A stretch of DNA of 64,000 nucleotides from Erythrobasidium yunnanense (GCA_001600175.1 BCJC01000001.1:4821652-4885651), one strand, 5' to 3'; shown: positions 52,354 to 63,975, counted from the first letter of the stretch. Notes: generated by a model not told the origin, from the letters alone. A program made the numbers and translations.

Positions 52354-54435
52354 TCACAACGAGCACGCACCTGAGGGTATCTCGAATACCTGCGCATCTG
52401 TCAGATACTGGCAGGCCTGCAAGACAGCTTTGCCATCGGTCGTCTCGGTAATGCACTGCGCGCCATTGAATCGGATATTGCCGGATGTCGAATACTGGAA
52501 GAAGGTAGAGGGCGAGTTGTCCGAGCACTGAGTCATCGCAAGACTGCCATTAACTGAACCAGACAAACACATTCCAGTCTGCAGGCTCTTGATGTAGCTT
52601 GCGTTCTTGCCAACTTGCCAGACCTGGGCATCGGAGCTGTCACAGAGCGAGAAGATTGCACCACTCGAATTCGCAGTGAGACAGTCTAGATTCTCGGCAT
52701 TGAAGATAGCGCCAGTAGGGGTCCAAGCAGCCTGCTTTGCTGGTTTGAGCGTCCAGACATCGGTAGCATGCGTAGCGAGAGTTCCTGAAAGAGCCGCTCC
52801 AGACTTGCAAGCATCGATTGTGCTAGTATTGCCGGACCACAGATTGGTTGCAATGATCGAGCAACCTTGTGAAGCCGTCCATCCGAGACGGGCAACCGGT
52901 ACGGTGTAATCGAGAGATGATGTACCGTTATTTAGGATTGCAACAGCTCGGTCTCCGTTGGAGAGGGACTTCGAAAGGACATCTGTAGTCAGGTTCGCAC
53001 GGCTGACGATTGTCGCTTGCAGTGTCAGAGAGTCCTGTGAGTGAGGTCAGATTATCAGCTTTGGGTGCTTTGGGTGCTAACTAAAGCCTACCTGATCCAC
53101 AGCGATGAGTCGGCTGTTTGTAAGGTAGTCAATCGTAGATTGATTGAGACCCGGGACGTAGGCTGAGACGATAAGTGGGGCGGAGAATATGGCCCATAGA
53201 GCAAAATGAGAACGGTGCTCGTCCAGCGTCAGTGCCGGCTCGCCGACAACCAAGAAGTCTGGATCGTTCTGCGGTTGCAGTGGTATCAGAGACTGCCCAT
53301 ATGCGATGTACACAGACTTACGTAGTAGCCCGGCGCCTGTACGCGAGCTAGTCGAACTTCTTGGTCATAGTTCCTCATCACACTGTTCCATGGCTGTTGA
53401 CAAAGACAACGTGAGATTTGTCACCGGCCACATACAGCTATTTATGTACTTACATCTGGCCGATACTTGTACTCGGCGATGTCGTTGGAATGACGAGCAA
53501 GTTCACCGTTAATCGGCACCCAATCCATGACCGTGTACCAATTTGTAAAGTTTGTTCTGCAAGCAAGTTAGCTTGTACATTACTACACTAAAAATGGGCA
53601 CCCACCCATCCGAGCCCAAATCCTGGCTGAAGTAAGCGGGCGCGCTCTGACTGAAGATGAGAGGCTCGCTCATATTGGCGAATACTTCGTGCCAGTGATG
53701 ATAGAGCTCGTAATATATCTCCTCGAGAGTCTGACCGGGCGCCGCATACACGTTGCTGCCAGAGGGGGTGAGCTTAAGTCAAGGCTCGTGGTGTCGGACC
53801 TACCATCCATCAAGCTTGAGGTAGTCGATGCCCCAGCTTTTGAAAGTAGCTGCATCTTGAGCTTCATATCCAAGGGAACCAACGAACTTGCCGCAAGTCA
53901 CATTGCCTGTTTACGAAGTATCACATCAGTTGGCTGCCCAAATGTATCTAGCATTGCACTAACCAGCATCCGAGTAGATGCCAAGGTGGAAGCCCTTCGA
54001 TCCAACGTAGTCTGCTAGCCATGGTATGCCTTTGGGAAACATAGTGGTATTCCATTCGAGCGATCCGTTGGCAGATCGTCCGCTAGGCCAGCAGTCATCA
54101 ATATTGATACCTGTCGTTTATCTGTCAGCATGTCATGGGATCGCTTTGACAGGCGAAACCTACGGTCGTACCCAGCCTTGAGCATGCCATTGGACACCAT
54201 GGCGTCGGCTGTTTTGACGAATAGATCTTCGCTTATATTGCACTGGAAGCGACTCCAGTCATTAAAGCCCCTGTGTGCATACATCAATAAGGTTTTGCGA
54301 TAATAAAGCCGCCTCAGATGCTTTGTTAGCGCACATTGGCGGTGTAGGCAGGACTTTCGGGTCTTGTATTGTGGCATATGCCCCACGAGCAGCGGCCAGA
54401 CATAATGCAGTTGCTACGAGTAGGGTCCTAGACAT
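52354..54435 (-). CDS. Secreted alpha-galactosidase, GH27, with C-terminal ricin-type lectin domain
   Basis: Removes alpha-1,6- or alpha-1,3-galactose from oligo- and polysaccharides outside the cell. The signal peptide is [27 protein letters not shown] intron splits [15 protein letters not shown]. The catalytic part reads [29 protein letters not shown] with the nucleophile aspartate, then [20 protein letters not shown] with [13 protein letters not shown]. The C-terminal 150-200 residues carry QxW-like repeats of a ricin-B lectin fold ([20 protein letters not shown] and [20 protein letters not shown]). The lectin probably tethers the enzyme to galactose-rich substrate. Multiple short introns interrupt the gene, and only the main ones were phased. 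Confidence 0.88.
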
Positions 54436-55381
54436 GATGAATACCCTTTATCTGAGAACGGCCGCCGGAGTGGGTGCGTCTGCTGGGGAAGGTCGATCGT
54501 CAAGCTTGACAGTGAAGCCTGGGCCACGAAGAGGAGTGAGTGCAAGAGGTTCAAGTATTGAAGGCTTACTTCTGTATCCAGTCTGCCAATCGGCCCGACA
54601 CTAAGAAGCCAATCTTTTGCTGGACATCTATATCTGTGCATCCGGCCAGATTTGTACCGACCGCATTATTGAATGTATCAAGGGTCATTGCGACCGATGT
54701 TTAGAGTTTCTATGATCAGCTGATAGTCGTGATATCTTGTAAGGTATCCAAAACGGTGCCGCAGTGCTGATACTAAGATTAGCATTCCGGCAATCAACTA
54801 GTACGAACCGACTGATCGCACTGTATCATGGTAAGTTAGCTGTTTGCTACCATTTTGGATAGCGCACAGTATCAGGCGCTTTTGATGGTGTCTCCTGGTC
54901 TTCAGACTCCAGAACCGGCTGTCGAGCCCCAAGTAGCTGTCGGATGTCAAAGATTTCGGAAGATCTTCGCACAGTGTTCCGAGAGACCACAGATAGGCTG
55001 CTATCCATGAATAGGTGTCTGTGATATACATATAGATTTCGGGAAGCCGGTCCTTGTGCAAGATGCATCTCCAGAGATGCAGTCATACGTTGCTGAAGCT
55101 GCTCCGTGTGATTGCGTGAAGATAAAGACTGTCCTTGTGCGAGTGCACAAGGGATGAGGCGCAGGAGAGGGCGTCTGTTGACCGATCCATTCGAGCTGGC
55201 TCGAAAGCCAGAGAGGCAGGAAGGGTGGGAGGAGCAGTATATTCAGAGTCTTCATGTAGATTGCGATTGTGGTAGTGTAATAGTCTTGATATGTTCTGAG
55301 GTGAGTGCTCGTTTCGCTGTTGCCGTTCTGACACCTGTGGCCGTATCTGCCTCTCTTGCACACCATCTCACTTCATACTGC
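54436..55381. other. Intergenic region, possible small secreted-protein frame
   Basis: Mostly without supported genes. On the minus strand an ATG at 55255 opens an 84-residue frame with a hydrophobic start (KTLNILLLPPFLPLWLSSQ) that would act as a signal peptide. Overlapping frames below it (55061-54798) contain TDTYSWIAAYLWSLGTL. No family match or confident splicing, so I leave it uncalled. Confidence 0.25.
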
Positions 55382-55399
55382 TTTGGTCTACGCGCTCCT

Positions 55400-56111
55400 C
55401 ATGGACTCTTTGATTGATTTTGACAGCGCGACTCAGCTGCAGGCAGTACTCGACGCGCTTAACGAAGCTGTCCGAAGTCAAGCTGGAAACACGGCGATGA
55501 GGGAGCTGATAGAGCAGGTGCGGCAGATCGATGGAAGCAGGGCCATGCATACAACACATCTGATGCCAGCCTATTCATACACTATGCTCAGCACGTCCTC
55601 GCAGCTTTGCCCGACATGATCCATCAAAACATCAGCATCAGAGGACTCACGTGGGAAGAGCATCTTGACAGATCAGCGCAAGGTCAGCACCTCCTCTTGT
55701 AGATCAGACTCCTCACTAACGTCATGGTATTCAGCTACGCAGCCTGTGGATGCGAGTCTGCTCAAGGCGACTATTCAAGCACAGGACGATGCATTCGCGC
55801 TCTCATCCGTAGCCTGCGTAAAGAGAGGCGCGAAGACATCCCAACTCGCAGCACAAGTAGATAGTAGAGTCAGTCGGACGATACAGAGCGGGCAGGAGAG
55901 GAGCGATATTCTGTCGACACAGAAGGCGCGCAGGGAGAGCAGGAGGAGGTGCAGGACGCCCGAGATACCTCATAAAGAAGAAGCGATGGAGGATCTGAAG
56001 AAGATGGAAGAGATGCTGGATAGAGCGTCAAAGGCGATACAGCTGCAAGCGGACAAGGCTGGACGCGCGCAAGAAGTAGCGAATCAAGTTTCCATCCTAG
56101 CAAATCGGTAA
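55400..56111 (+). CDS. Unknown helical protein
   Basis: Not recognised. From an ATG at about 55400 (MDSLIDFDSATQLQAVLDAL) the first exon encodes helices ending VRQIDGSRAMH. Later exons encode LPDMIHQNISIRGLTWEEHL (about 55593-55683), then TQPVDASLLKATIQAQDDAF and a charged coiled-coil end (EEAMEDLKKMEEMLDRASKA), stopping at 56111. The joint near 55683-55733 (GTCAGC to ATTCAG) is in phase; the earlier one is less certain. Composition is like small kinetochore or vesicle-complex subunits, but I cannot name one. Confidence 0.5.
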
Positions 56112-56197
56112 CAACACATGGTCATGCCCCACTTCGCCATTCTCTGTTGTTGTTATAGATACACTCCGCCTCCCGCATTCTTTCACTTTCTGTCGAA

Positions 56198-58223
56198 TTA
56201 GCTCTTCGCGATGGTGTCGCCGTGCTCGTCGACTAAGTATAGACGCATAATCAGCTGTGTTCCTCGCTTTTCTCGATGGTCCCATACCTTCTTCGACGGT
56301 CTGGTCATGAATTCGGAAGTAGAGCAAGGGCAGCATGATGACCAAACTTCCAGCTAGCAAGCCCCATGTAGCAGCCAGCTCGGTCTGCAAAGCGGTTGCA
56401 AGTAAGCTTGATTGTCGCCCTGCCTTTTTTTCCATAGACATACCATGAATGGCGTCTTTTGCGCATCGATTCGGAAAGTGATGGCCGAGCCTGCAGATTG
56501 CAAGCCTTTGTAGAAGCCAGTCAAGTATGCAAGCTTGCGGGGCTCGTTGCTGAGAGCCCCCATAAGCCAGTCTGTGAAAATATTAGATTAGCTTTGATCG
56601 TATAGTAGAAGAAGTCGGCTTACATGCATAGGTTTGCCAAGCTGCGTCGAGGATACCGTTGAATGAATAGAGGATGGCCAGGCCGGCGTATCTGCCGGTG
56701 TTGATGCTGAGAGGGACGTGGTCTGGACTAGCGATAGATTCACGAGTATAGCCTCGCTGAAGGACATAGTTGCCGCCAAAGACTGCAAACTAGACCCAGC
56801 ACAATATGATCAGATAACAGAGGGTACCTTCTTTAACGATGGACTCGCTTACTGTCAAGATCAAAAGCCAAGTCCAGCCAACGTATGTTCGGACTGTGCG
56901 TCTGAACTTCGAGTCCAGGAAGACGCCGGTAATAATACTGCCGATAATTTGGCTGAACCTGCAGAACGGTCTCACTTAATGTGCAGCAAAGAGGAGACAG
57001 GTATAAAGTACCAGTAGAGGAAGTTGTTGAGGGACTGAGCAGCGGAGAGTGTCAGCTGAGCGATACGGAGGAAAGGCGAGTATACGTACTCGGCCACGAA
57101 TGTCGAAGTAGCCTGAACCGTTGATTGCATTAAATTGGTATGCATAGAACCAATTCGAGCTTAGGAAGAAGGGGAACAGGACGATGATGGTAGGTTCGGT
57201 TTTGAGAGCGACAAATAAACCCCTGAATTCTGAAATCCAGGTCGGGTGCCTCTCGATCGCAACGGGTCGTCCATTAGGTAAGATGACTCTTCGTGGCGAG
57301 ACGAGGAGGGTTGCTAGAGCCAGGCCCACGATCGTGAGAACGAGGAAGACAATGTACGTAGTGCCACTGGCGGCCAGAGCAGCAGGACGATTCCAGTTCG
57401 TGGCTAGAGGAATTATAGATCCAATTACGGCGCCCTACCAAGATCGAAGTCTCCATCAGATGGCTTTCAGTAATTTGCTGTAGGTAACGACTAACCATGT
57501 TGAAGATCGACCAGAAAAGGGCAACATATCTTCCCTTCCTCTTCTCAGTAGCGTATGCTAGCATGATGGCACCCTGCGCTGTCCACAGCAGACCAGCGCA
57601 TAACCCCAGAATAGCACCTGCTGCAATTACGAAATCCTCTCTGCCTTTGGTTTGTGAAATAACCGTCGAGTACAGAGCACCGATATAGAGCGAGTATCCG
57701 GATGCACCGATAATAAGGGTGGGCTTGAGGCCTATTTTATTGGCGAAGGTACCTCCAAAGAAGGCGAAGACGGAGAAAGTGGAGTAGAGGGCGACGTTTC
57801 CGCTGTAACAGAGAGATCAAGTCAGACCGTGCCTTGCTAGGGGAGAGTTTCTCGACATACTTGTCAGCGGTTTGTGCATCTTGCTTTCCACCACCTCCTA
57901 GACCGTTCAAGGCGTTAAACATGCCTGCATTAAAGACACTTCATATCAGCTCTAGTACGACGTTGAGCCCATTCTATGAAACATGCCTGCGGTTGTGAGT
58001 TTGATCAGCTGTGATTACCGGACCGAGTGCTGGCCAGCTTCGCACCTGGACACATGAAGCACACGAACGAGACGAGGATGATTTGAGTGACTGGTCTTGT
58101 GTACCATGGCTGCTGCAGGTATTCGGGAGCGACATGGTCGGCATCTAAGGTCTCCGAAGTGAGGACGTTCGCATGGACGTCTTTCTCGACGTGGTCAGAT
58201 TGGGCGCCTTTGAAGTCGGCCAT
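56198..58223 (-). CDS. UNC93/DUF895-type MFS-like membrane protein
   Basis: Multi-exon gene on the minus strand, starting ADFKGAQSDHVEKDVH. Membrane spans are PVTQIILVSFVCFMCPG, then FNALNGLGGGGKQDAQTAD, VALYSTFSVFAFFGGTFANK and TLIIGASGYSLYIGALY. Next come AAGAILGLCAGLLWTAQGAI with the family-typical GRYVALFWSIFNMGAVIGS, and IVFLVLTIVGLALATLLVSP. After these come FQNAINGSGYF-like positions (QFNAINGSGYFDIRGR), then SQIIGSIITGVFLD, AGLAILYSFNGILDAAWQTY and AATWGLLAGSLVIMLPLLYF. The final exon reads DEHGDTIAKS. UNC93-like fungal proteins are poorly characterised plasma- or vacuolar-membrane proteins. Confidence 0.85.
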
Positions 58224-58568
58224 ACTTGCAGAGTTTGTGAGTGGTGAGAGAAGAGGTAAGCTGCCCGTTAGCAGACTCGCGTATTTGACAGGCCATGTTC
58301 CATGTGACTTTTGGGTCTGCCGACGCCTGTACCGAATGAGCCTATTAATTGGAAAGTGGAGATGATAACCACATGATAAGAACGCGCAGTCGAGGGCAGT
58401 TCAGGGTGAAGCTGTGGTGCTGTCGGCTTGTATCGATTCCTCTATCGACTTGTCCGAATCGAAGGGCGAAGTGACTGAATTCCGTCGCAACAAGAAAATC
58501 TAGCATAACAAATGTACGACGAATAGAAGAGCTTCAAAGAGCCCCAAAGAGCCCCGCATCGGCTGCCA

Positions 58569-59489
58569 TCACTTTCCCCAGCCGACGTTGGGCGCCAAAG
58601 CGTTGGAGGCACTTCTTGGGACATAGTTCAGCGTCTGAGAAGTCTTGACTCTCTTAGCACTCTCCTTGATGATTCTCTCCTCCCAATTCTTCCAGCTTCC
58701 AGCGGGTATCTCCTTCTTCATCTTCTCGAAAAGCTCGAATGAAAGTGCAACGTCTTGAGCTGAATAACTTAGCAGCTCTCCCTTCAGAGGTCTGGCATCC
58801 CAAATGCTTCCATCTCCTCCTTTCTCCACTGCAAAGAGCTTCAAGCCTGCTTCCTTAACTTTGGTCCACTCAACTGGTAAGGTCACAAACTTCTCGAGAG
58901 TCTTGGAGAGACCATGTAGGTAGCGAAGTGACTCTTCTTTGTGCGTACGAATAGCAAGCTCAAGAAGTTGAAGATCGAAGACGCCTCCTAGCTTGACCTG
59001 ATAAAGATGGAAGAGAGCGTTTGCATCGTTTCGGACGTCATAGACAATCTTCGCAGACTTTCAGTATACATTTTCTCGGTATGCCAGCAGCTATGTCTCA
59101 CCTTCTGTCGATCACTAGACAGAATACTTCCAAGACTGGCGCCATTCTCACCATTCTTCGCTTTGTGATCGAAAGCCGACTTCTTGAGGACAGTCACATC
59201 GACAACATAGATCTCCGGATCACCTTCAACATAGACCTGAAGAACTGACAGTGTGCCAGTTCTCGACAACTGGTTGCCTTCGAGGTCGATCGCTAGAGAC
59301 TTTTTAGGATCGGATGAAAGGCTCGCAAGGCATTCTTCGAGCTTTGGGAGGGTATCGACTAGTATTGTGGAGACTGCTGTCTTGCTGGATGCAGGAGCGC
59401 TGTGAAGGCGAAGCCGTAATGTCAGCAGGCCTCATGATCCAGCCATGCCCGGCGACCTGCCTTTTTACAGCATCAGCTGGCTTCGTCAT
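58569..59489 (-). CDS. 3'-5' exonuclease domain protein (DEDDy type)
   Basis: Exonuclease related to the RNase D/WRN/EXD1 group. On the minus strand the exo I motif is SLAIDLEGNQL with the paired Asp-Glu. It is followed by GTLSVLQVYVEGDPEIYVVD. The exo II region after an intron reads IVYDVRNDANALFHL with Asp, and LSYSAQDVALSFELFEKM has the exo III Tyr-Asp pair. Between them runs a helix LQLLELAIRTHKEESLRYLH. The C-terminus ends NALAPNVGWGK at 58569. The start at 59489 (TKPADAVKRQ) needs an intron to reach PASSKTAVSTILVDTLPKLE, and its phase is not settled. Substrate unknown. Confidence 0.82.
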
Positions 59490-60302
59490 TCTATTTCTTC
59501 TCGTTGGTGAAGGACGAGAGGGAGGAGTAGGTAGTGGGTGTAAACAAAGAAAAGGTCCTGCGAGAGAGCTAGCGCATTCCTGGTAAGATGCGATGCTGAT
59601 GCGACATGGGGCCTGTAAGAGAAAATTTCTGACTTGTCAATTGTAAAGAGGCTGAGGCTGATGTGAAGCTGTCAGTTCCGTATGTGGCTGATTGTTCGTA
59701 AAACGAGACGGCTAGAGCGGTTAAAGTAGAGGATCTGCATACTTTGCAATACCACTTGGAGTCCTACTTCTGAACGTTGTCATTCAGTATTCTCATACTC
59801 TCCTAGAGTCGCGCTTGAGTCTGGAAACCTAAATACCCCAGCATCGGGCAAGAGCGAGAGCTCAGAGTTCAACTTGCCGATTAGAGAGCATATGATGTTC
59901 CATCGAGTACGCCGAGTATCAGGTCATAGCTTTACGTAGTGCCTCTCCGCGTGTATTGCTTCTCGAAATCGGATGGGGTAGATTTTTGCCGGTGACATCG
60001 AAATAGGTATTCTTATCGAGATTAATCCCACGAGTATGGCAGAACGTGCTTAGGGAAGTTTGTAGTCGATGTATCGGTCATATACCGCATCACGCTTGCT
60101 TCTTCGCTTGTTTTTCAGCCAACTTGCCCTGGGCGGTCGGTTTTACAAGGTAAATCAACAGAACTTGGCGAGCAGTTTCGCAGTCGATGATACATTATCC
60201 AGATCCGTATCCAGCGCCTGTCTTGGTACCCAATCCGCGCTCCTCCGAGCTGAAAGAAGTGAAGCATGTCAGCCATAGTGCCAAGTTCATGGAATTACAG
60301 AC
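59490..60302. other. Intergenic region
   Basis: I see no gene. Frames such as the one at 60069-60278 have no motif. Confidence 0.35.
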
Positions 60303-61186
60303 TCACTGAACATCCTCTTTGGTTGTCGCATCGGATCTATGCTCTGACAAGAAGAAATTGCCGGCTAATGCACAAAACGTGAGTGTGAAGCTGCTGAACC
60401 CCGTCATGCTCACGAGGGCTTACCAACCGCCTTCAGGCCGTTCTCTTCGGCCCACTGCTTGACTCCTGTCCTCTGCTCACTGTTACCCCACTTCTTGCGC
60501 TCACTCGGTGCTTTGGCATCCTTCTTGTCGCCCTGAAGCAGTAGAATCAGGTATCGATGCGGTCCGGTGCCCTCAGGAGGAGCAGGATCCGCCCATTCGA
60601 GAATGTCTTTGCTATCCTTGTTGTGAATTATCTCTTGCGTCTTGTTTGGAATCTCTACTTGCGTTATCCAGTGAGCGAATTCTGACCATTCAGGCTAACG
60701 GAAGGTTTCGCCTGTCAGCCTCCAACCTTGAAATGCATGCGAGGGACCGTACGTTATCCTTTGATGGAGCATCAGGATCAGTCATGACTACATAGCCTGT
60801 CTTGCCAGCTAGTTCTGAAGGTAAACCGTCTTCTCCAGGAAAAGGTGAGATCTCGACTGACGGCTTTCCTTGTCCATTGAGAGGGGTGATAGTGTTGCCA
60901 AAGCTGACTTCTTCTCCACTTGATAAGAATCTAGCTTGAAGCTGGCATTTGGGCTCAAACTTGATAACATCTGAGAAGAGACCGTGCTTCTCCAGGCTTC
61001 ACGATAGAAAGCTTCAGCGCCTTACTTATGGACCAGGAGGTAGCATGCTGACTATTTGACGACGTCTTCCTTCTTTGTTGCGACACCTCGTCGACCGAAA
61101 GCAGCAGTTTGCGGGACAGCAGCAAGCGGCTTCAAAGCTGGTCTAGCAGTGCGGAACAGAGGGCGAAGCTGGGATGTGAGTGACAT
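60303..61186 (-). CDS. Phosphatidylethanolamine-binding protein (PEBP), putative mitochondrial presequence
   Basis: PEBP/Tfs1-type fold. The N-terminus LTSQLRPLFRTARPALKPLA with RRGVATKK looks like a mitochondrial targeting sequence. After an unresolved intron (about 61050-60990) come LEKHGLFSDVIKFEPKCQLQ, GNTITPLNGQGKPSVEISPF and the ligand-binding VMTDPDAPSKD and EFAHWITQVEIP segments. These are followed by PPEGTGPHRYLILLLQG, which is the signature, and AEENGLKAVGNFFLSEH, ending KEDVQ. The PEBP family inhibits carboxypeptidase Y in yeast, and related domains occur in mitochondrial ribosomal protein mL38; the length here (about 230 residues) fits a stand-alone PEBP. Confidence 0.8.
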
Positions 61187-61626
61187 TGTGAATGAGTAGT
61201 ACAAAATCTGTGGTAGCGATAGGAAGCGACAAGATAAAGCCTGCAAGTTCACGGCCTGTAGATCTCGATGCGGCCCTGATTACATCATGCGAAATTGAAC
61301 GCGTATACCGACATGTCCGGGAGAAGGTTCCATGAAGCATACATTGGCTGTACGATGACCAGTCTACGGCTATACGCGGCCTGACTGCTACAGTACTTTG
61401 CTGCACTCGCTAAAGTTCTCCTCAACCCTTGGAAGGCTGATTACAACAAAGCCAACATCTGGGGTTGGCACTACAGATACTTGGACATGACTGTCCGAGG
61501 GGAGTCGAACAGATGTGGTCAGTTTCAAGGAGTCTGTTTCCTAGGCGAAGTCATTGCGTCTGTCTACTCGACACCCGATGCTGACAAAGCGTTCGGAGCA
61601 TCTCCTTCGAACACGAGGAGTGCGAG
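61187..61626. other. Intergenic region
   Basis: No supported gene. It includes the PEBP promoter and the 3' end of the next minus-strand gene. Confidence 0.35.
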
Positions 61627-62361
61627 CTACTCTAGCCTCTGTAGGATTAGTCTAGACAGGGCATTGTTGACGTTCGGTAGATCTGCTCTGTCGAACATCT
61701 GCTGATCGCGTAAAGCCAGCATAGCTGCCTGAGTCCTGCGCATATCATCTAGGTCCGATCTTCTGTATACTTCGGCACGGCGGAGCAAGAAGGATGTGTA
61801 AGACAGGTACAGAGTCGCCAGCACCCGCTTCGAGAATGTTGCCAGATTTTCTATAAGGAGGACCAATCCCGTGTGTTCTGCCTGGGTGACATGCCTTATA
61901 GATAGTAAGAGGTCCAGATACTGTCGAGCCCACTTGACGATGTGCTGCATCGGCGGAGCCCGCATCCAGGTTTTCAGGGCTGCACGCAGGACATCGAGAT
62001 GCTTACGACCGGTAGGAACGAGCCATATATCACACATAGCCGCTAGATCTTTCTGCGCAGCGTACTTCGCCATGGCTTTCCCGACTAGTGCGCTGTTCAA
62101 AATATCGTAGATATCTGTTGCAGATGGAGGCAGATTGGCCTGAAGTTTCGTTTCCGCATCTTCCGTAAGATAGAGGTCACTGACTGTAGGTGGTCTATCT
62201 TCAACGGCGGCTGCGGCTGCCTGACCGCTGCGGCTAGATGAGGAGGAGCTGGTGCCAGACGTTGCCGACACCCAGCTTGAAGCAGATAGACCAGAGGAAG
62301 ACCTGCGTCGAGGCGTCCTTGATAATGTACGTACGTTTCTTTGCATCGTTTGCTGCAGCAA
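61627..62361 (-). CDS. Unknown protein with serine-rich N-terminus
   Basis: Not recognised. An open frame of 244 residues. The N-terminal 60 residues are Arg/Ser-rich (TLSRTPRRRSSSGLSASSWV) with a poly-serine run. The rest is helical: AETKLQANLPPSATDIYDIL, WLVPTGRKHLDVLRAALKTW, QYLDLLLSIRHVTQAEHTGL, LATFSKRVLATLYLSYTSFL, ending NNALSRLILQRLE. It may be an exon of a larger gene, because no clear promoter gap or stop is seen just upstream. A mitochondrial presequence is possible. Confidence 0.5.
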   Translation of the reverse strand: MLQQTMQRNVRTLSRTPRRRSSSGLSASSWVSATSGTSSSSSSRSGQAAAAAVEDRPPTVSDLYLTEDAETKLQANLPPSATDIYDILNSALVGKAMAKYAAQKDLAAMCDIWLVPTGRKHLDVLRAALKTWMRAPPMQHIVKWARQYLDLLLSIRHVTQAEHTGLVLLIENLATFSKRVLATLYLSYTSFLLRRAEVYRRSDLDDMRRTQAAMLALRDQQMFDRADLPNVNNALSRLILQRLE

Positions 62362-62880
62362 TAACGAGCTCTACGCGTTGCATTTGCTGTTTCGACCAAC
62401 TATCAAAGTCAACCTCTCCTTAGACCGGCTGTTGCCATGTCTCGTCATACGAGACGATTGTGTCGATACAGAGGGTAAATTTGCCTTCATTTCAGTTGCT
62501 GCGTTGGTATGGGGTCGCAACGCTCCACTTTGAGCATGTAAGCTGCCTTTGCGGGAACTGTGATTATGAATCGTGTATAATATGCATCAAGGCTACAATC
62601 ACCTGTGAACCGAAACGTTTTGTCGAGCGGAGAGGGCAGATGGGTACGAAGAGCGAGCAGGATCGCGACATGTTATAAGTCAGTTGATATCGCAGGCTTA
62701 GTACCGAGATGTCGCAGGAATGAGGAGATACGGTAAGGAAGGATGTATCGCGTCTTGCTATCTAGCGTCGAGACCATGCTGGGAAGGCCGGGCTTTCTCG
62801 TTCGCATCGATTCCAGCTTTTCGTCGAGGTCTCTGTCACGCTACCAGCTCCTCGTCCTTGACCAGACCTCATCAACAAGC
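62362..62880. other. Intergenic region before HOT13
   Basis: No supported gene. Plus-strand frames run into the HOT13 first exon without motifs. Confidence 0.35.
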
Positions 62881-63609
62881 ATGTGGTGCGCGATTAACCG
62901 CTTCGCTGCGCCTTTATCGCTTGTTTTGACGCAAACCCTTTGCGCGTCCGCCAGCAAACATATTCTGAATGCCCAAGTCTCTATCCGATCTCCCTGCTGC
63001 CAACGCTGGTTTGATGCAAGTCTTGTGTCACTCGATGCCTCAGTCCTACTGCCGTCTGACCTCCCTCGAAATTGTGTCGACAGTGCGCACAATGCCATGC
63101 AGAAGCAAGTGACCACGAGCTACGCAAAGCAGTAGAGATGATATTCGCATGCAAGAAGTGCAAGAAAACCTTTCGTAAAGACATGTCGGTCTACGACGAC
63201 AGCGACGAATACTGCCCGCATTGCGACAACCATTATGCAAATCGCAAGCAACCTTTCCATCAGCTCCGGAGACTAATGTGTGTTGCTCTATTCAGGTCAT
63301 CGAAGCTAAGATCCCTCAGGCCGTGCTCGTTGCGGAAAGTGAGGATTCACGAGTGGACAGTCGGTTCGTGCAGTCTCAGCCGTCGAGCGTGACGGTAGCT
63401 GAATCTACGCACTGCAGCATGATGCGCGACGAGCGAGTCGAAGAGCAGCGGCAGAAAGGCCTGCAAGAAAGTTTACGCGAGCTCGAGGATCTCATGGCCG
63501 AGTAAGTGGAGCTCGCAGCATCGAACGACCACCCGATTCACAATGCATCTCTCCTTGCAGCGAAGGCAAGCTAGATCAACGACAGCCGCTTCAATCTCCG
63601 CAACAATAG
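62881..63609 (+). CDS. HOT13: Hot13-like CHY zinc-finger protein
   Basis: In yeast Hot13 keeps Mia40 zinc-free in the mitochondrial intermembrane space. Six exons (62881-62885, 62955-63015, 63084-63236, 63296-63363, 63418-63501, 63561-63609) splice in phase to 139 residues. The result reads CKHILNAQVSIRSPCCQRWF, then DCAQCHAEASDHELRKAVEM, then FACKKCKKTFRKDMSVYDD and YCPHCDNHYVIEAKIPQAVL, the CHY pattern of Cys/His pairs. The first coding exon is only 5 nt (ATGTG). Two introns need GC donors (63016 and 63237). The C-terminus is glutamine-rich. Confidence 0.92.
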
Positions 63610-63627
63610 GAATATTACTGCAGCATC

Positions 63628-63975
63628 ATGGCACTGGACATCGAGACTCTAGATGATTATTATGCGCGCTCGGATGCAATACTACGCACGTTACAAGAAT
63701 GCGAACCGGACTCACCATTCATTCTTTGCAAAACCTGCGACAATATCATTGTTCGACCAACAAAAGAGGAACTCTCCGTGACAGGCGAATCTCTTCTACC
63801 GGTGTTCCGCAAAGAAAGTTTCGACAGGTCAGCAAGGGACATTGTTGGGGTAGAGTTACAAGGCACTTTACGCGCGCTCATAGTACATCCTGGCCATATT
63901 CGCGGCGGCTGCCGCGCATTGACGCCAATGCCGAAGCCTGTCGGAGGATCTACAACTCTATCAGCATCTGGCTAG
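63628..63975 (+). CDS. Start of an unknown CxxC-containing protein
   Basis: The ATG at 63628, 18 bp after the HOT13 stop, opens ALDIETLDDYYARSDAILRT and continues with FILCKTCDNIIVRPTKEELS. The CxxC and following beta-strand pattern suggest half of a zinc-binding site, as in yippee/Mis18-like domains, but this is speculative. The frame ends at 63975, probably after entering an intron; the remainder is outside the window. It is not identified further. Confidence 0.4.
   Translation: MALDIETLDDYYARSDAILRTLQECEPDSPFILCKTCDNIIVRPTKEELSVTGESLLPVFRKESFDRSARDIVGVELQGTLRALIVHPGHIRGGCRALTPMPKPVGGSTTLSASG

Noticed and set aside
55001-55255. Small secreted protein on the minus strand
   Set aside because: A signal-like start exists, but there is no splice-supported continuation, no family match and no other evidence of expression.
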